Source: an uncultured Lachnospiraceae bacterium (GTDB taxonomy: Bacteria; Bacillota; Clostridia; Lachnospirales; Lachnospiraceae). From it: DNA of 64,000 bases. This document shows, piece after piece, positions 1-7,869 of the stretch. The first letter of the stretch is position 1. Every line of letters starts with the position of its first letter. The notes under the pieces were generated by a model. That model was given only the letters and a program-made list of their open reading frames with translations. It was not told where the DNA came from and searched no databases. The stretch is from contig CANPOY010000004.1 in NCBI GenBank assembly GCA_947575805.1, positions 33,983-97,982 on the forward strand. Direction: 5' to 3'. The position numbers and the translations under genes are program-made.

Positions 1-2
1 AC

Positions 3-50
3 GAGAAGCTGGAGGCCCGGGAAAAAAGGAGGGCACAGAAATATGTTTGA
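3..50 (+). CDS. 3' end of an upstream gene, possibly mreD (partial)
   Basis: An open frame enters from the left edge and ends at a TGA that overlaps the first codons of the PBP2 gene by 8 nt. The visible 15 residues are charged (EKLEAREKRRAQKYV). An overlap of this type is typical of a translationally coupled operon. In related Clostridia the gene before mrdA is usually mreD, so that is the positional guess, but too little is visible to test it. Confidence 0.35.
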   Translation, partial: EKLEAREKRRAQKYV

Positions 51-2931
51 CGAATTTAAAGAGAAAGTGATCCGTTTCTTTACCAGCCGGCTGACGATTT
101 TTACCCTTGTTTTCCTGATTCTGGGAGGCATTCTGATCTACCGCTGCTTTGATCTGCAGATAGTCCACGGGGAGGAGTACCTGGAGAATTTTGTGCTGGA
201 AACGGAAAAAACCAGGGATATTGCCAGTACCAGGGGTAATATTTTCGACCGGAACGGCAACATTATGGCGTATAACGAGCTGGCCTATTCCGTAAAGATT
301 GAGGATGTGTTTGAATCCGGTAAAACAAAGAATGCGAACCTGAACGGGACGATCCTGAAGCTGATCCACATGATAGAGAGTAACGGGGACCATGTCATTA
401 CGGATTTCAAGATCGTGATAAACGAGGACGGGGAATTTGCTTTTAACGTGGAAGGGACAAGCCTTCTTCGCTTTCTGGCAGACGTGTACGGGAAGAGGAC
501 CATAGAGGAACTCAACGGTGAAATGCGGGCTTCTACCGCCGAGACGATCATGAACCACTTATCTGAGAAGAAGAAATTTTCCATCGGGGAATATGAGGAT
601 CCGGAGGATAGCAAGAGTACTTTTATTCCCGGGAAGGGGTACAGCAGGGAGGATTGGCTGAAGCTGGTCACGATCCGCTATGCCATGGATCTTACATCCT
701 TCCGCAAATATATCGGCACCACGGTGGCTGCCGACATCAGTGAAAAAACGGTGGCTGTCATTATGGAAAATTCTCAGGAGCTGCCCGGCGTCACCATCGT
801 GGAGGACACCGTCCGCAAATATGTGGACAGTAAATACTTTGCCCATCTTCTGGGCTATACCGGCAAGATTTCTTCGGATGAGCTGACCACACTGAACGCC
901 GAAATGGAAGAACAGGGCAAGGGAAGCGATGTCTACAATATCAACGACGTGGTAGGCAAGGGCGGCATCGAGTCAGCCTTTGAGACCACCCTGCAGGGTG
1001 TAAAGGGCTACGAGAAGGTAGTGGTGGATAATATGGGCAAGGTGATTTCCCTGGAAGAGCGGGAAGAGGCCCGGGCAGGGCAGGATATATACCTTACCGT
1101 TGATATGGATCTCACCAAAGCGGTCTACAACATTCTGGAGCAGAAGCTGGCGGGCCTGATTTCCAGACAGATCATCAATGCCAAAGAATACATTGCTGCG
1201 GCAGATGCCGACAGCGGGGATATTAAAATTCCCATCTATGATGTGTACTTTGCCATGTTTAATAATTCCATCATAGATCTGAAGCATCTGTCTTCCGCAG
1301 AAGCAACGGAAACAGAGACCGAGGTTTATCAGGAGTACATTGCATATAAGGAACAGGTGTATGAAAAGCTGGAGCATGAGCTGACGGAAGGGAAAACACC
1401 TTATAACAAGCTGACAAAGGAGTATCAGACCTACGAGAGCAATATCGTATCGCTGCTGAACAGGAACGGCGTGATTATGACCGATTCTGTGGATGCCGAC
1501 GATGCGACGCAGATTGCATGGGCTACGGAGGAAGTCATCAGCCTGAGCGAGTATCTGAAATACTGCATATCCAAAAACTGGATCGACGTGAGCAAGCTGG
1601 ATATTGATGACAAGTATTCCGACTCTGCGGAAATCTATGACAGGCTGCTGGAATATATCATTGCCACAGTGGACAGGAATACAGAATTTCAGAAGCGTTT
1701 TTATAAGTATATGTTGCTTTCCGATGTAATAAGCGGGAAGCAGGTCTGTATGATCCTCTGTGATCAGAAGCTGGTGGAGATTCCGCCGGAAGATGTGGAA
1801 GCGCTGTACGGCAACAGGCTTACCGCCTATCAGTTCATGAAAAACCGAATAGACGGCATAGATATAACCCCGGCCCAGTTGGCGCTGGATCCCTGCAATG
1901 CGTCCTGTGTCATTACGGATACGAACAGCGGAGATGTGCTTGCCATGGTTTCCTATCCGGGTTATGATAATAATAAGATGGCCAATTCCGTGGATGCGGA
2001 ATATTATGCGAAGCTGAACGCTGACAAGGCAAATCCCCAGTGGAATTATGCCACGCAGTCTACGCTTGCGCCGGGATCCACTTTTAAAATGGTGACGGCT
2101 ACCGCCGGCCTCATGGAAGGAACCGTCAGCACCGGGGAACGTATCAACTGTGTGGGTACCTTCACGGAGATCGGCCCACCCTCCCCTCGATGCTGGCGCA
2201 GGCGGGGACACGGTTATGAAAACCTGACTACCGCCATCCGAGACTCCTGTGACTATTACTTTTATGAACTGGGATATCGGTTTGCCATGAAAAACGGTTC
2301 CTATAACGATACGGAAGGTCTGAATATTCTGTATAAATACGCGGATATGTATGGCCTTACGGAAAAGTCAGGGATAGAGATCGCGGAGGTTTCTCCCAAG
2401 GTATCCAATGAGGATGCCGTCCGTTCGTCCATCGGCCAGGGCTCCAACGGCTATACTACGGTCGGTCTCGCAAGATATGTGACTACCGTTGCCAACCGGG
2501 GGATCTGTTACAATCTGACACTTCTGGACAAGGTGACGGATTCGGAGGGAAACCTGGTTCTTGATCCGGAGCCGGATGTGAGAAATGTATTGGAGATGCC
2601 GGAGGAATACTGGGACATCATCCAGTCCGGCATGAGACAGGTGGTGGAGAATAAGATTTATTTCGGAGATCTGGCGGTGAACGTTGCCGGCAAGACGGGA
2701 ACGGCGGAGCAGATAAAGTCCAGGCCAAACCACGCGCTGTTTGTATGCTACGCGCCTTATGAGGAGCCGGAAATCGCCATAGCCATGCGGATTCCCTTCG
2801 GATATTCATCCGATCACGCGGCCCAGGCCACCAGGGACATTATCAAATATTATTACGGGCTGGCGGAAGAGGAGGAACTGATCACCGGTGAGGCTGACGA
2901 ACCGGATGAAGGAATTTCCAATGAACTGTAG
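43..2931 (+). CDS. mrdA: Penicillin-binding protein 2 (elongation D,D-transpeptidase)
   Basis: Class B penicillin-binding protein that cross-links peptidoglycan in the elongasome with RodA. It has a short cytoplasmic N-terminus, one membrane segment at about residues 17-35, a dimerisation domain containing the conserved TRGNIFDRNGN stretch, and a transpeptidase domain. The catalytic motifs are SxxK (S679-T-F-K), S735-C-D in the SxN position, and K884-T-G. At 962 residues it is much longer than the usual 600-700. The excess is mostly a helical, acidic insertion of about 250 residues (roughly 370-617) between the dimerisation part and the transpeptidase core. An AGGAGGG sits 9 nt before the ATG. 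It is followed closely by minC, minD, minE and rodA, so the wall-elongation and division-site genes probably share a transcript. Confidence 0.93.
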   Translation: MFDEFKEKVIRFFTSRLTIFTLVFLILGGILIYRCFDLQIVHGEEYLENFVLETEKTRDIASTRGNIFDRNGNIMAYNELAYSVKIEDVFESGKTKNANLNGTILKLIHMIESNGDHVITDFKIVINEDGEFAFNVEGTSLLRFLADVYGKRTIEELNGEMRASTAETIMNHLSEKKKFSIGEYEDPEDSKSTFIPGKGYSREDWLKLVTIRYAMDLTSFRKYIGTTVAADISEKTVAVIMENSQELPGVTIVEDTVRKYVDSKYFAHLLGYTGKISSDELTTLNAEMEEQGKGSDVYNINDVVGKGGIESAFETTLQGVKGYEKVVVDNMGKVISLEEREEARAGQDIYLTVDMDLTKAVYNILEQKLAGLISRQIINAKEYIAAADADSGDIKIPIYDVYFAMFNNSIIDLKHLSSAEATETETEVYQEYIAYKEQVYEKLEHELTEGKTPYNKLTKEYQTYESNIVSLLNRNGVIMTDSVDADDATQIAWATEEVISLSEYLKYCISKNWIDVSKLDIDDKYSDSAEIYDRLLEYIIATVDRNTEFQKRFYKYMLLSDVISGKQVCMILCDQKLVEIPPEDVEALYGNRLTAYQFMKNRIDGIDITPAQLALDPCNASCVITDTNSGDVLAMVSYPGYDNNKMANSVDAEYYAKLNADKANPQWNYATQSTLAPGSTFKMVTATAGLMEGTVSTGERINCVGTFTEIGPPSPRCWRRRGHGYENLTTAIRDSCDYYFYELGYRFAMKNGSYNDTEGLNILYKYADMYGLTEKSGIEIAEVSPKVSNEDAVRSSIGQGSNGYTTVGLARYVTTVANRGICYNLTLLDKVTDSEGNLVLDPEPDVRNVLEMPEEYWDIIQSGMRQVVENKIYFGDLAVNVAGKTGTAEQIKSRPNHALFVCYAPYEEPEIAIAMRIPFGYSSDHAAQATRDIIKYYYGLAEEEELITGEADEPDEGISNEL

Positions 2932-2961
2932 CAGCGGGAGACGTAAGGAAGTGAGGAACAG

Positions 2962-3633
2962 ATGAAGGATTTGGTATTGATCAAGAGCTTTCCCAACGGA
3001 ATAGCGTTACATTTGGATAAGGACGCTCCCTTTGAGGAGTTGTTGGAAGAACTATCCTATAAACTTTCCGAGGCCAGGGCTTTTTTCGGAAATGCGTCCA
3101 TGGCGCTCTCCATCGAGGACAGGAAAGTGTCCGGAGCGGAGGAAATCAGTATTTTGGACGCCATCAGCAGAAACAGTAATCTGACCATTATCTGTATTGT
3201 AGGCAAGGATGAAGCTACAAACAAGACCTTTATCAGGGCGTTGGCTCATACGGAGAAGAAGCTTTCCAAAGAGGAGGACGGGCAGTTCTTTAAGGGCAGC
3301 CTGAAAAACAGAGAGGCTCTGGAAACGGAGAACAGCATTATTGTATTAGGTGATGTCTATCCCGGAAGCGCAATTATCAGCGCCAAAAATATTATTGTTC
3401 TGGGAGGGCTCTACGGTGACGCCTATGCCGGCGGTAACGGACAGCCCGGGGCCTTTATAGCAGCGCTTGAAATGGAGCCGGAAAACCTTAAAATCGGCGA
3501 TTTCAATTACATACCAGTGACAAAACAGTCAAAATGGGGGATACGCCCTAAGATACAGCCGAAAATCGCATATATGAAGAACAATAAGATGATAATTGAG
3601 ACACTTACCAAGGATTTGCTGGAGGGTTTTTAA
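2962..3633 (+). CDS. minC: Septum site-determining protein MinC
   Basis: Inhibitor of FtsZ assembly that MinD brings to the membrane to block division away from mid-cell. The C-terminal half (about residues 110-190) has the repetitive beta-helix pattern of MinC, including IIVLGDVYPGSAI and IIVLGGLYGDAYAG, which forms the MinD-binding and dimerisation face. The N-terminal 100 residues are the more variable FtsZ-inhibiting domain. 223 residues is normal for the family. It starts 30 nt after mrdA, with GAGGAAC upstream of the ATG, and lies directly before minD. Confidence 0.92.
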   Translation: MKDLVLIKSFPNGIALHLDKDAPFEELLEELSYKLSEARAFFGNASMALSIEDRKVSGAEEISILDAISRNSNLTIICIVGKDEATNKTFIRALAHTEKKLSKEEDGQFFKGSLKNREALETENSIIVLGDVYPGSAIISAKNIIVLGGLYGDAYAGGNGQPGAFIAALEMEPENLKIGDFNYIPVTKQSKWGIRPKIQPKIAYMKNNKMIIETLTKDLLEGF

Positions 3634-3678
3634 ATCTGCCCGGCAGAATGACGACAAAATAATATGGAGGGACAGAAA

Positions 3679-4500
3679 ATGGAAAATCAATTTTCCCAGG
3701 AGCGCAAGGGCTCCGAAGTCATTGTCGTCACTTCAGGTAAAGGCGGTGTGGGCAAGACCACCACATCCGCAAACGTAGGAACAGGTCTGGCAAAAGCAGG
3801 TAAAAAAGTCTGTCTGATCGACACCGATATTGGACTGAGGAATCTTGATGTGGTTATGGGACTGGAAAACCGCATCGTTTATAACCTGGTGGATGTGGTG
3901 GAGGGAAGCTGCCGGGTGAAGCAGGCACTGATCCGGGACAAGCGTCATCCGGGGCTGTATCTCATGCCCTCCGCCCAGACCAGGGACAAGTCAGCCGTGA
4001 CTCCCGGGCAGATGGTCAAGGTAATCGAGACTCTGAAAGAGCAGTTTGATTACATTATCCTGGACTGCCCCGCAGGGATCGAGCAGGGCTTTCAGAATGC
4101 CATTGCGGGGGCTGACAGGGCGCTGGTGGTAACAACGCCGGAGGTATCGGCCATCCGGGATGCGGACAGGATCATCGGACTGCTGGAGGCCAACGGCTTC
4201 AAGCAGATGGATCTGATCATTAACAGGTTACGCATGGATATGGTAAAGCGGGGTGACATGATGTCTGCTCAGGATGTGGTGGATATTCTGGCGGTGCCGC
4301 TGATCGGTATTATACCCGACGATGAGAATGTGGTGATTTCCACGAACCAGGGGGAGCCCCTTGTAGGCGGGGCAAGCCCGGCAGGACAGGCTTATGCAAA
4401 CGTAGTACAGCGCGTCGAGGGAAGAGAAGTACCGTTTCTGAATTTTGAAAAGGGAATTTCCTTCTGGACCAGGGTGAGCGGAATCTTTCACAAAATATAG
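3679..4500 (+). CDS. minD: Septum site-determining ATPase MinD
   Basis: ParA/MinD-type ATPase that binds the membrane in its ATP form, recruits MinC and is released by MinE. The deviant Walker A motif SGKGGVGKTT lies near the N-terminus, the switch region includes DTDIGLRNLDVVMG, and the Walker B region is DYIILDCPAG. The last residues (FEKGISFWTRVSGIFHKI) can form the amphipathic membrane-targeting helix. An in-frame ATG exists at 3664, but it overlaps the ribosome binding site GGAGGG (3666-3671). The ATG at 3679 has ideal spacing, so I start there (273 residues). minE follows 11 nt downstream. Confidence 0.95.
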   Translation: MENQFSQERKGSEVIVVTSGKGGVGKTTTSANVGTGLAKAGKKVCLIDTDIGLRNLDVVMGLENRIVYNLVDVVEGSCRVKQALIRDKRHPGLYLMPSAQTRDKSAVTPGQMVKVIETLKEQFDYIILDCPAGIEQGFQNAIAGADRALVVTTPEVSAIRDADRIIGLLEANGFKQMDLIINRLRMDMVKRGDMMSAQDVVDILAVPLIGIIPDDENVVISTNQGEPLVGGASPAGQAYANVVQRVEGREVPFLNFEKGISFWTRVSGIFHKI

Positions 4501-4511
4501 GGAGGAGCAAA

Positions 4512-4784
4512 ATGAGAAATTTTTTTCGCAGAAAAAGCTCCTGCCAGATTGCCAAGGACAGGTTAAAGATCCTGTTGATTTCAGACAGGGTGAACTGCTC
4601 CCCGGAGATGATGGAGCTGATCAAGACGGATATTGCCAAGGTAATTTCCAAATACATGAAGATAGATACGGAAAACATGGAAATCCAGATAAATACAAAG
4701 GGAAGCAAGTCGGAGAGGGCGAAACCCACTCTTTATGCCAATATTCCCATTGTTGATATGCTGAGCAGTAAGGATAACATTTGA
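4512..4784 (+). CDS. minE: Cell division topological specificity factor MinE
   Basis: Small protein that stimulates the MinD ATPase and drives pole-to-pole oscillation of MinCD. The N-terminal part (CQIAKDRLKILLISDR) is the anti-MinCD helix or strand, and the C-terminal part is the topological-specificity dimer domain. 90 residues is the usual length. GGAGG precedes the ATG. MinE indicates an oscillating Min system of the E. coli type rather than one positioned by DivIVA/MinJ as in Bacillus. Confidence 0.92.
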   Translation: MRNFFRRKSSCQIAKDRLKILLISDRVNCSPEMMELIKTDIAKVISKYMKIDTENMEIQINTKGSKSERAKPTLYANIPIVDMLSSKDNI

Positions 4785-4791
4785 GGTAGAT

Positions 4792-5904
4792 ATGTTTACA
4801 AGATTTAAGCTGCGGGATTACGATTTCAAACTGGTGCTTATGGTGGCTGTCCTGGCAGCCATCGGTATCATGTCCATCGGCAGCGCGGAGCCGTCACTTC
4901 AGACCAGGCAGCTGGTCGGAGTGGTGGCGGGTGTCGCGCTGATGATAATCATTTCCTTTTTCAACTACACATGGATATTGAAGCTGAACTGGCTGATGTA
5001 TGCACTGAACATGGCGCTGCTGCTGGCAGTGAGGTATTTGGGAAGTGAGGGGCGTCTTGGTGCCCAGCGATGGCTGGAAATCGGGGGGCTTCGATTTCAA
5101 CCCTCAGAAACTGCTAAAATCTTGTTGATTTTATTCTTTGCACAGTTTATTATGAAATATAGAAAGAGATTGAACACTGTCATGATCATCGGCAGCTGTA
5201 TCCTGCTTGTGGCACTGCCCTTGTATCTGGTTTACAAGCAGCCGGACCTGTCCACCAGTATTGTGCTCGTTGCCATTTTCTGCGTGGTCATGTTTGCGGG
5301 AGGAATCAGTTGGAAGCTGGTAGTCAGTGTGATTTTAATAGCCGTACCGGCGATAGCTCTTTTGATTTCCCTGGCGCTGCAGCCGGACAGCAAGCTGCTG
5401 ACGGATTCTCAGCAGAAACGTATCATGGCTTTTTTCAAGCCGGACGAATACAGGGATGCGGAGGCATACCAGCAGCTGAATTCCGTGACGGCCATCGCTT
5501 CCGGCCAGCTGGAGGGAAAGGGATATAAGAATAACGAGATCACTTCGGTAAAGAACGGCAACTTCATTTCGGAGGCGCAGACGGACTTTATTTTTGCGGT
5601 GATCGGAGAGGAGTTTGGTTTTAAGGGAAGTGTTGCGGTTATTGTATTGATATTCGGAATTTCATTGGAATGTATCTCGGTGGCCAGGCAGGCGAAGGAT
5701 CTCGCCGGGACTATCGTTGCCGCCGGTGTGGGGGGCTGGATCGCTTTTCAGGGCTTTATCAACATAGGTGTTACCACATTCATTCTTCCGAATACGGGTT
5801 TGACGCTTCCTTTTGTCAGCTATGGACTGACTTCACTGTTAAGTTTGTTTATGGGGATGGGGTTTGTTTTGAACATAAGGCTTCAGGCTAAAAAGACAAA
5901 ATAG
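4792..5904 (+). CDS. rodA: SEDS glycosyltransferase RodA
   Basis: Polytopic membrane glycan polymerase of the SEDS family (RodA/FtsW/SpoVE) that works with a class B PBP. About ten hydrophobic segments are visible. Signature stretches are GAQRWLEIGGLRFQPSE, followed by TAKILLILFFAQF, and near the C-terminus NIGVTTFILPNTGLTLPF followed by VSYGLTSLLS. At 370 residues it is of family length. Its place behind mrdA and minCDE argues for RodA, partner of PBP2, rather than FtsW or SpoVE. Confidence 0.9.
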   Translation: MFTRFKLRDYDFKLVLMVAVLAAIGIMSIGSAEPSLQTRQLVGVVAGVALMIIISFFNYTWILKLNWLMYALNMALLLAVRYLGSEGRLGAQRWLEIGGLRFQPSETAKILLILFFAQFIMKYRKRLNTVMIIGSCILLVALPLYLVYKQPDLSTSIVLVAIFCVVMFAGGISWKLVVSVILIAVPAIALLISLALQPDSKLLTDSQQKRIMAFFKPDEYRDAEAYQQLNSVTAIASGQLEGKGYKNNEITSVKNGNFISEAQTDFIFAVIGEEFGFKGSVAVIVLIFGISLECISVARQAKDLAGTIVAAGVGGWIAFQGFINIGVTTFILPNTGLTLPFVSYGLTSLLSLFMGMGFVLNIRLQAKKTK

Positions 5905-5919
5905 AGAGGGGACTAGTTT

Positions 5920-6315
5920 ATGAATATTGCACTGATTGCACATGATTCCAAGAAGAAGCTGATGCAGAATTTTTGTATTGCTTACAGGGGAATTTTAAGC
6001 AAAAACGACTTGTATGCTACCGGTACCACGGGCCGCCTGATCGAGGAGGTCACAAATCTGAATATACACAAGTTTCTGGCCGGACATTTGGGAGGCGAAC
6101 AGCAGATAGGCGCTCAGATCGAGCATAATCAGATGGATCTGGTGATCTTTCTGAGAGATCCGCTGACGCCCAAGGTGCATGAGCCGGATGTGAATAACGT
6201 GGTAAGGCTTTGCGATATACACAATATTCCGCTGGCCACAAATCTGGCCAGTGCGGAACTGTTGATCAAGTCCCTTGACAGAGGAGATTTAGAGTGGCGT
6301 GAAATGTACAAATAG
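5920..6315 (+). CDS. mgsA: Methylglyoxal synthase
   Basis: Converts dihydroxyacetone phosphate to methylglyoxal and phosphate, an overflow bypass of lower glycolysis. The family features are the N-terminal [10 protein letters not shown], the phosphate-binding [20 protein letters not shown] and [18 protein letters not shown], and [13 protein letters not shown] near the C-terminus. 131 residues is a compact, complete enzyme. It sits 15 nt behind rodA and overlaps the next gene by 17 nt, so it appears to be transcribed with the cell-shape genes. Confidence 0.93.
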   Translation: MNIALIAHDSKKKLMQNFCIAYRGILSKNDLYATGTTGRLIEEVTNLNIHKFLAGHLGGEQQIGAQIEHNQMDLVIFLRDPLTPKVHEPDVNNVVRLCDIHNIPLATNLASAELLIKSLDRGDLEWREMYK

Positions 6316-7294
6316 AAAAAACGGGACAGGCATTGCCTGTCTGCTGACGGTCATGGTCCTTGCGCTTTCGGGATGCGGCAATGCCGCCTTTGAAATGGCC
6401 TACAGCGCCGGTTCCAATATCAGCAGTTTTAACATTATTTCCGGACAGGATACAGGGACTGTCGTTCCTTTTTCCAAGAATCTCTGCGTGATAACGGATG
6501 ACGTGACGGAAGGAACGGATGCGGATATGTCCAAGGCTACGGCCGCCCTTCTGCTGTCCGTAAATGATAACCATGCTATCTATGCCAAAAATGTCCACCA
6601 GACGTTAAATCCTGCCAGTCTGACAAAGGTGATGACGGCGCTGGTGGCATTAAGGTACGGTAATCTTGACCAGCGGTTGACCGCCGGCAATTCAGTGAAT
6701 ATAACGGAATCAGGAGCCGTACTGTGCGGGCTGAAAAGCGGGGATACCATGACCATGGACCAGGCACTGCGAATTCTTCTGATTTATTCCGCTAATGACG
6801 CCGCCATGCTGATTGCAGAAAATGTGGGCGGCAGTGTGGACCGCTTTGTGGAAATGATGAATGAGGAGGCAGCCAGGCTCGGTGCCACCAACACTCATTT
6901 TGCCAATCCTCATGGTCTGACGGATCCTAATCATTATACTACGGCTTATGACTTGTACCTCATGTTCAACGAAGCCATTAAGTATGAGACCTTTAACGAG
7001 ATTATTCATATGACCGGATACCAGACCGTTTATTATGACAAAAACGGCCAGGAGAAACAGTTTGACCGTTCTACTACGAACCAGTTTCTCAAGCCTGGTT
7101 CCGGTTACAGCGCACCTTCCGGCGTTACCGTCATTGGCGGCAAGACCGGTACCACTAAGGCCGCAGGGCACTGCCTGATGCTGCTGGCCAGGGATGTGAA
7201 CGGAGCGCCTTACATAGCTGTTGCCATGGGAGTCCCGTCTACACAGGAGCTGTATGTATCTATGGCAGATTTACTGGAGGAGATTCAGAAATAG
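6299..7294 (+). CDS. D-alanyl-D-alanine carboxypeptidase, lipoprotein form
   Basis: Serine D,D-peptidase of the S11 (DacA/DacF) type that trims stem pentapeptides. The catalytic motifs are SxxK in [12 protein letters not shown], SxN in YSANDAAM and KTG in GGKTGTT. The N-terminus is a lipoprotein signal ending in the lipobox LALSGC, so the enzyme should be lipid-anchored outside the membrane. The GTG start at 6299 lies inside the end of mgsA, with GAGGAG 12 nt upstream. The usual C-terminal anchoring domain of DacA is absent, which fits anchoring by the N-terminal lipid. Confidence 0.88.
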   Translation: MKCTNRKNGTGIACLLTVMVLALSGCGNAAFEMAYSAGSNISSFNIISGQDTGTVVPFSKNLCVITDDVTEGTDADMSKATAALLLSVNDNHAIYAKNVHQTLNPASLTKVMTALVALRYGNLDQRLTAGNSVNITESGAVLCGLKSGDTMTMDQALRILLIYSANDAAMLIAENVGGSVDRFVEMMNEEAARLGATNTHFANPHGLTDPNHYTTAYDLYLMFNEAIKYETFNEIIHMTGYQTVYYDKNGQEKQFDRSTTNQFLKPGSGYSAPSGVTVIGGKTGTTKAAGHCLMLLARDVNGAPYIAVAMGVPSTQELYVSMADLLEEIQK

Positions 7295-7296
7295 GG

Positions 7297-7325
7297 TTGT
7301 TTTTTAAGGGCATATCCCTTATAAT
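7297..7325 (+). promoter_or_regulatory. Predicted sigma-A promoter with a small inverted repeat in the spacer
   Basis: -35 TTGTTT (7297-7302), 17-bp spacer, -10 TATAAT (7320-7325, perfect). The spacer holds AAGGG-CATAT-CCCTT (7306-7320), an inverted repeat ending on the first base of the -10. It could be an operator. It is not a terminator, because no T tract follows. Confidence 0.55.
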
Positions 7326-7356
7326 TAATGTATCACATACTACAGGAGGGTTTCCA

Positions 7357-7776
7357 ATGGTTCAATTAATTGTAGGCAATAAGGGTAAGGGCAAGACAAA
7401 GCAGTTATTGGATAAGGTGAATAGTGAAATAAAAGAGATTTCCGGTAATATCGTGTATCTTGACAAGAGCACGAAACATATGTATGAGCTGAACAACCGG
7501 GTGCGTCTCATTGATGTATCCCAGTATATGATCGAAAACAGCAGTGAATTTATTGGACTGGTCTGTGGGATTATTTCCCAGGATCACGACCTGCAGCAGA
7601 TGTATTTTGACAGTTTTTTAAAGATTGCATGTCTGGAGGGACAGGATATTACGGCAACCGTGGATAAATTGGATTCCCTGAGTAAAAGGTTTGGCGTGAC
7701 ATTCATTTTAAGCGTTTCCATGGACGAGTCGGAGCTTCCGGCAGGTATGAAGGATAAGGTATTCATTTCCCTTTAA
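7357..7776 (+). CDS. Small P-loop protein of unknown function
   Basis: A 139-residue soluble protein that begins with a nucleotide-binding loop (IVGNKGKGKTKQLL) right after the start. The rest shows alternating beta and alpha segments (NIVYLDKS, VRLIDVSQY, VTFILSVSMDE) as in a compact P-loop fold. I recognise it only as a type often labelled ATPase or twitching-motility-like in Lachnospiraceae genomes, a label with no functional weight. An AGGAGGG 6 nt before the ATG fixes the start. It has its own promoter upstream and a terminator downstream, so it looks monocistronic. Confidence 0.75.
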   Translation: MVQLIVGNKGKGKTKQLLDKVNSEIKEISGNIVYLDKSTKHMYELNNRVRLIDVSQYMIENSSEFIGLVCGIISQDHDLQQMYFDSFLKIACLEGQDITATVDKLDSLSKRFGVTFILSVSMDESELPAGMKDKVFISL

Positions 7777-7823
7777 AGAGCTTAAGGGTGGGAAAAAGAC
7801 AAAAGATATGATTTAAAAGCAGG

Positions 7824-7853
7824 AAAGCCTCGGTAATACCGGGGCTTTTGTTT
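7824..7853 (+). terminator. Rho-independent terminator
   Basis: Stem AAAGCCTCGG / CCGGGGCTTT (one G-T pair) with loop TAATA, followed by TTTGTTT. It lies between the P-loop gene and the HlyD-like gene. Confidence 0.75.
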
Positions 7854-7869
7854 AGAGGCGGGTAAAGGA

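Noticed and set aside
973..2211. Long antisense open frame (412 codons) inside the PBP2 gene
   Set aside because: It lies wholly within a confident gene, has no family features and has the composition of a reverse-strand shadow.
3664..3678. Upstream ATG for minD
   Set aside because: It overlaps the GGAGGG that serves the ATG at 3679.
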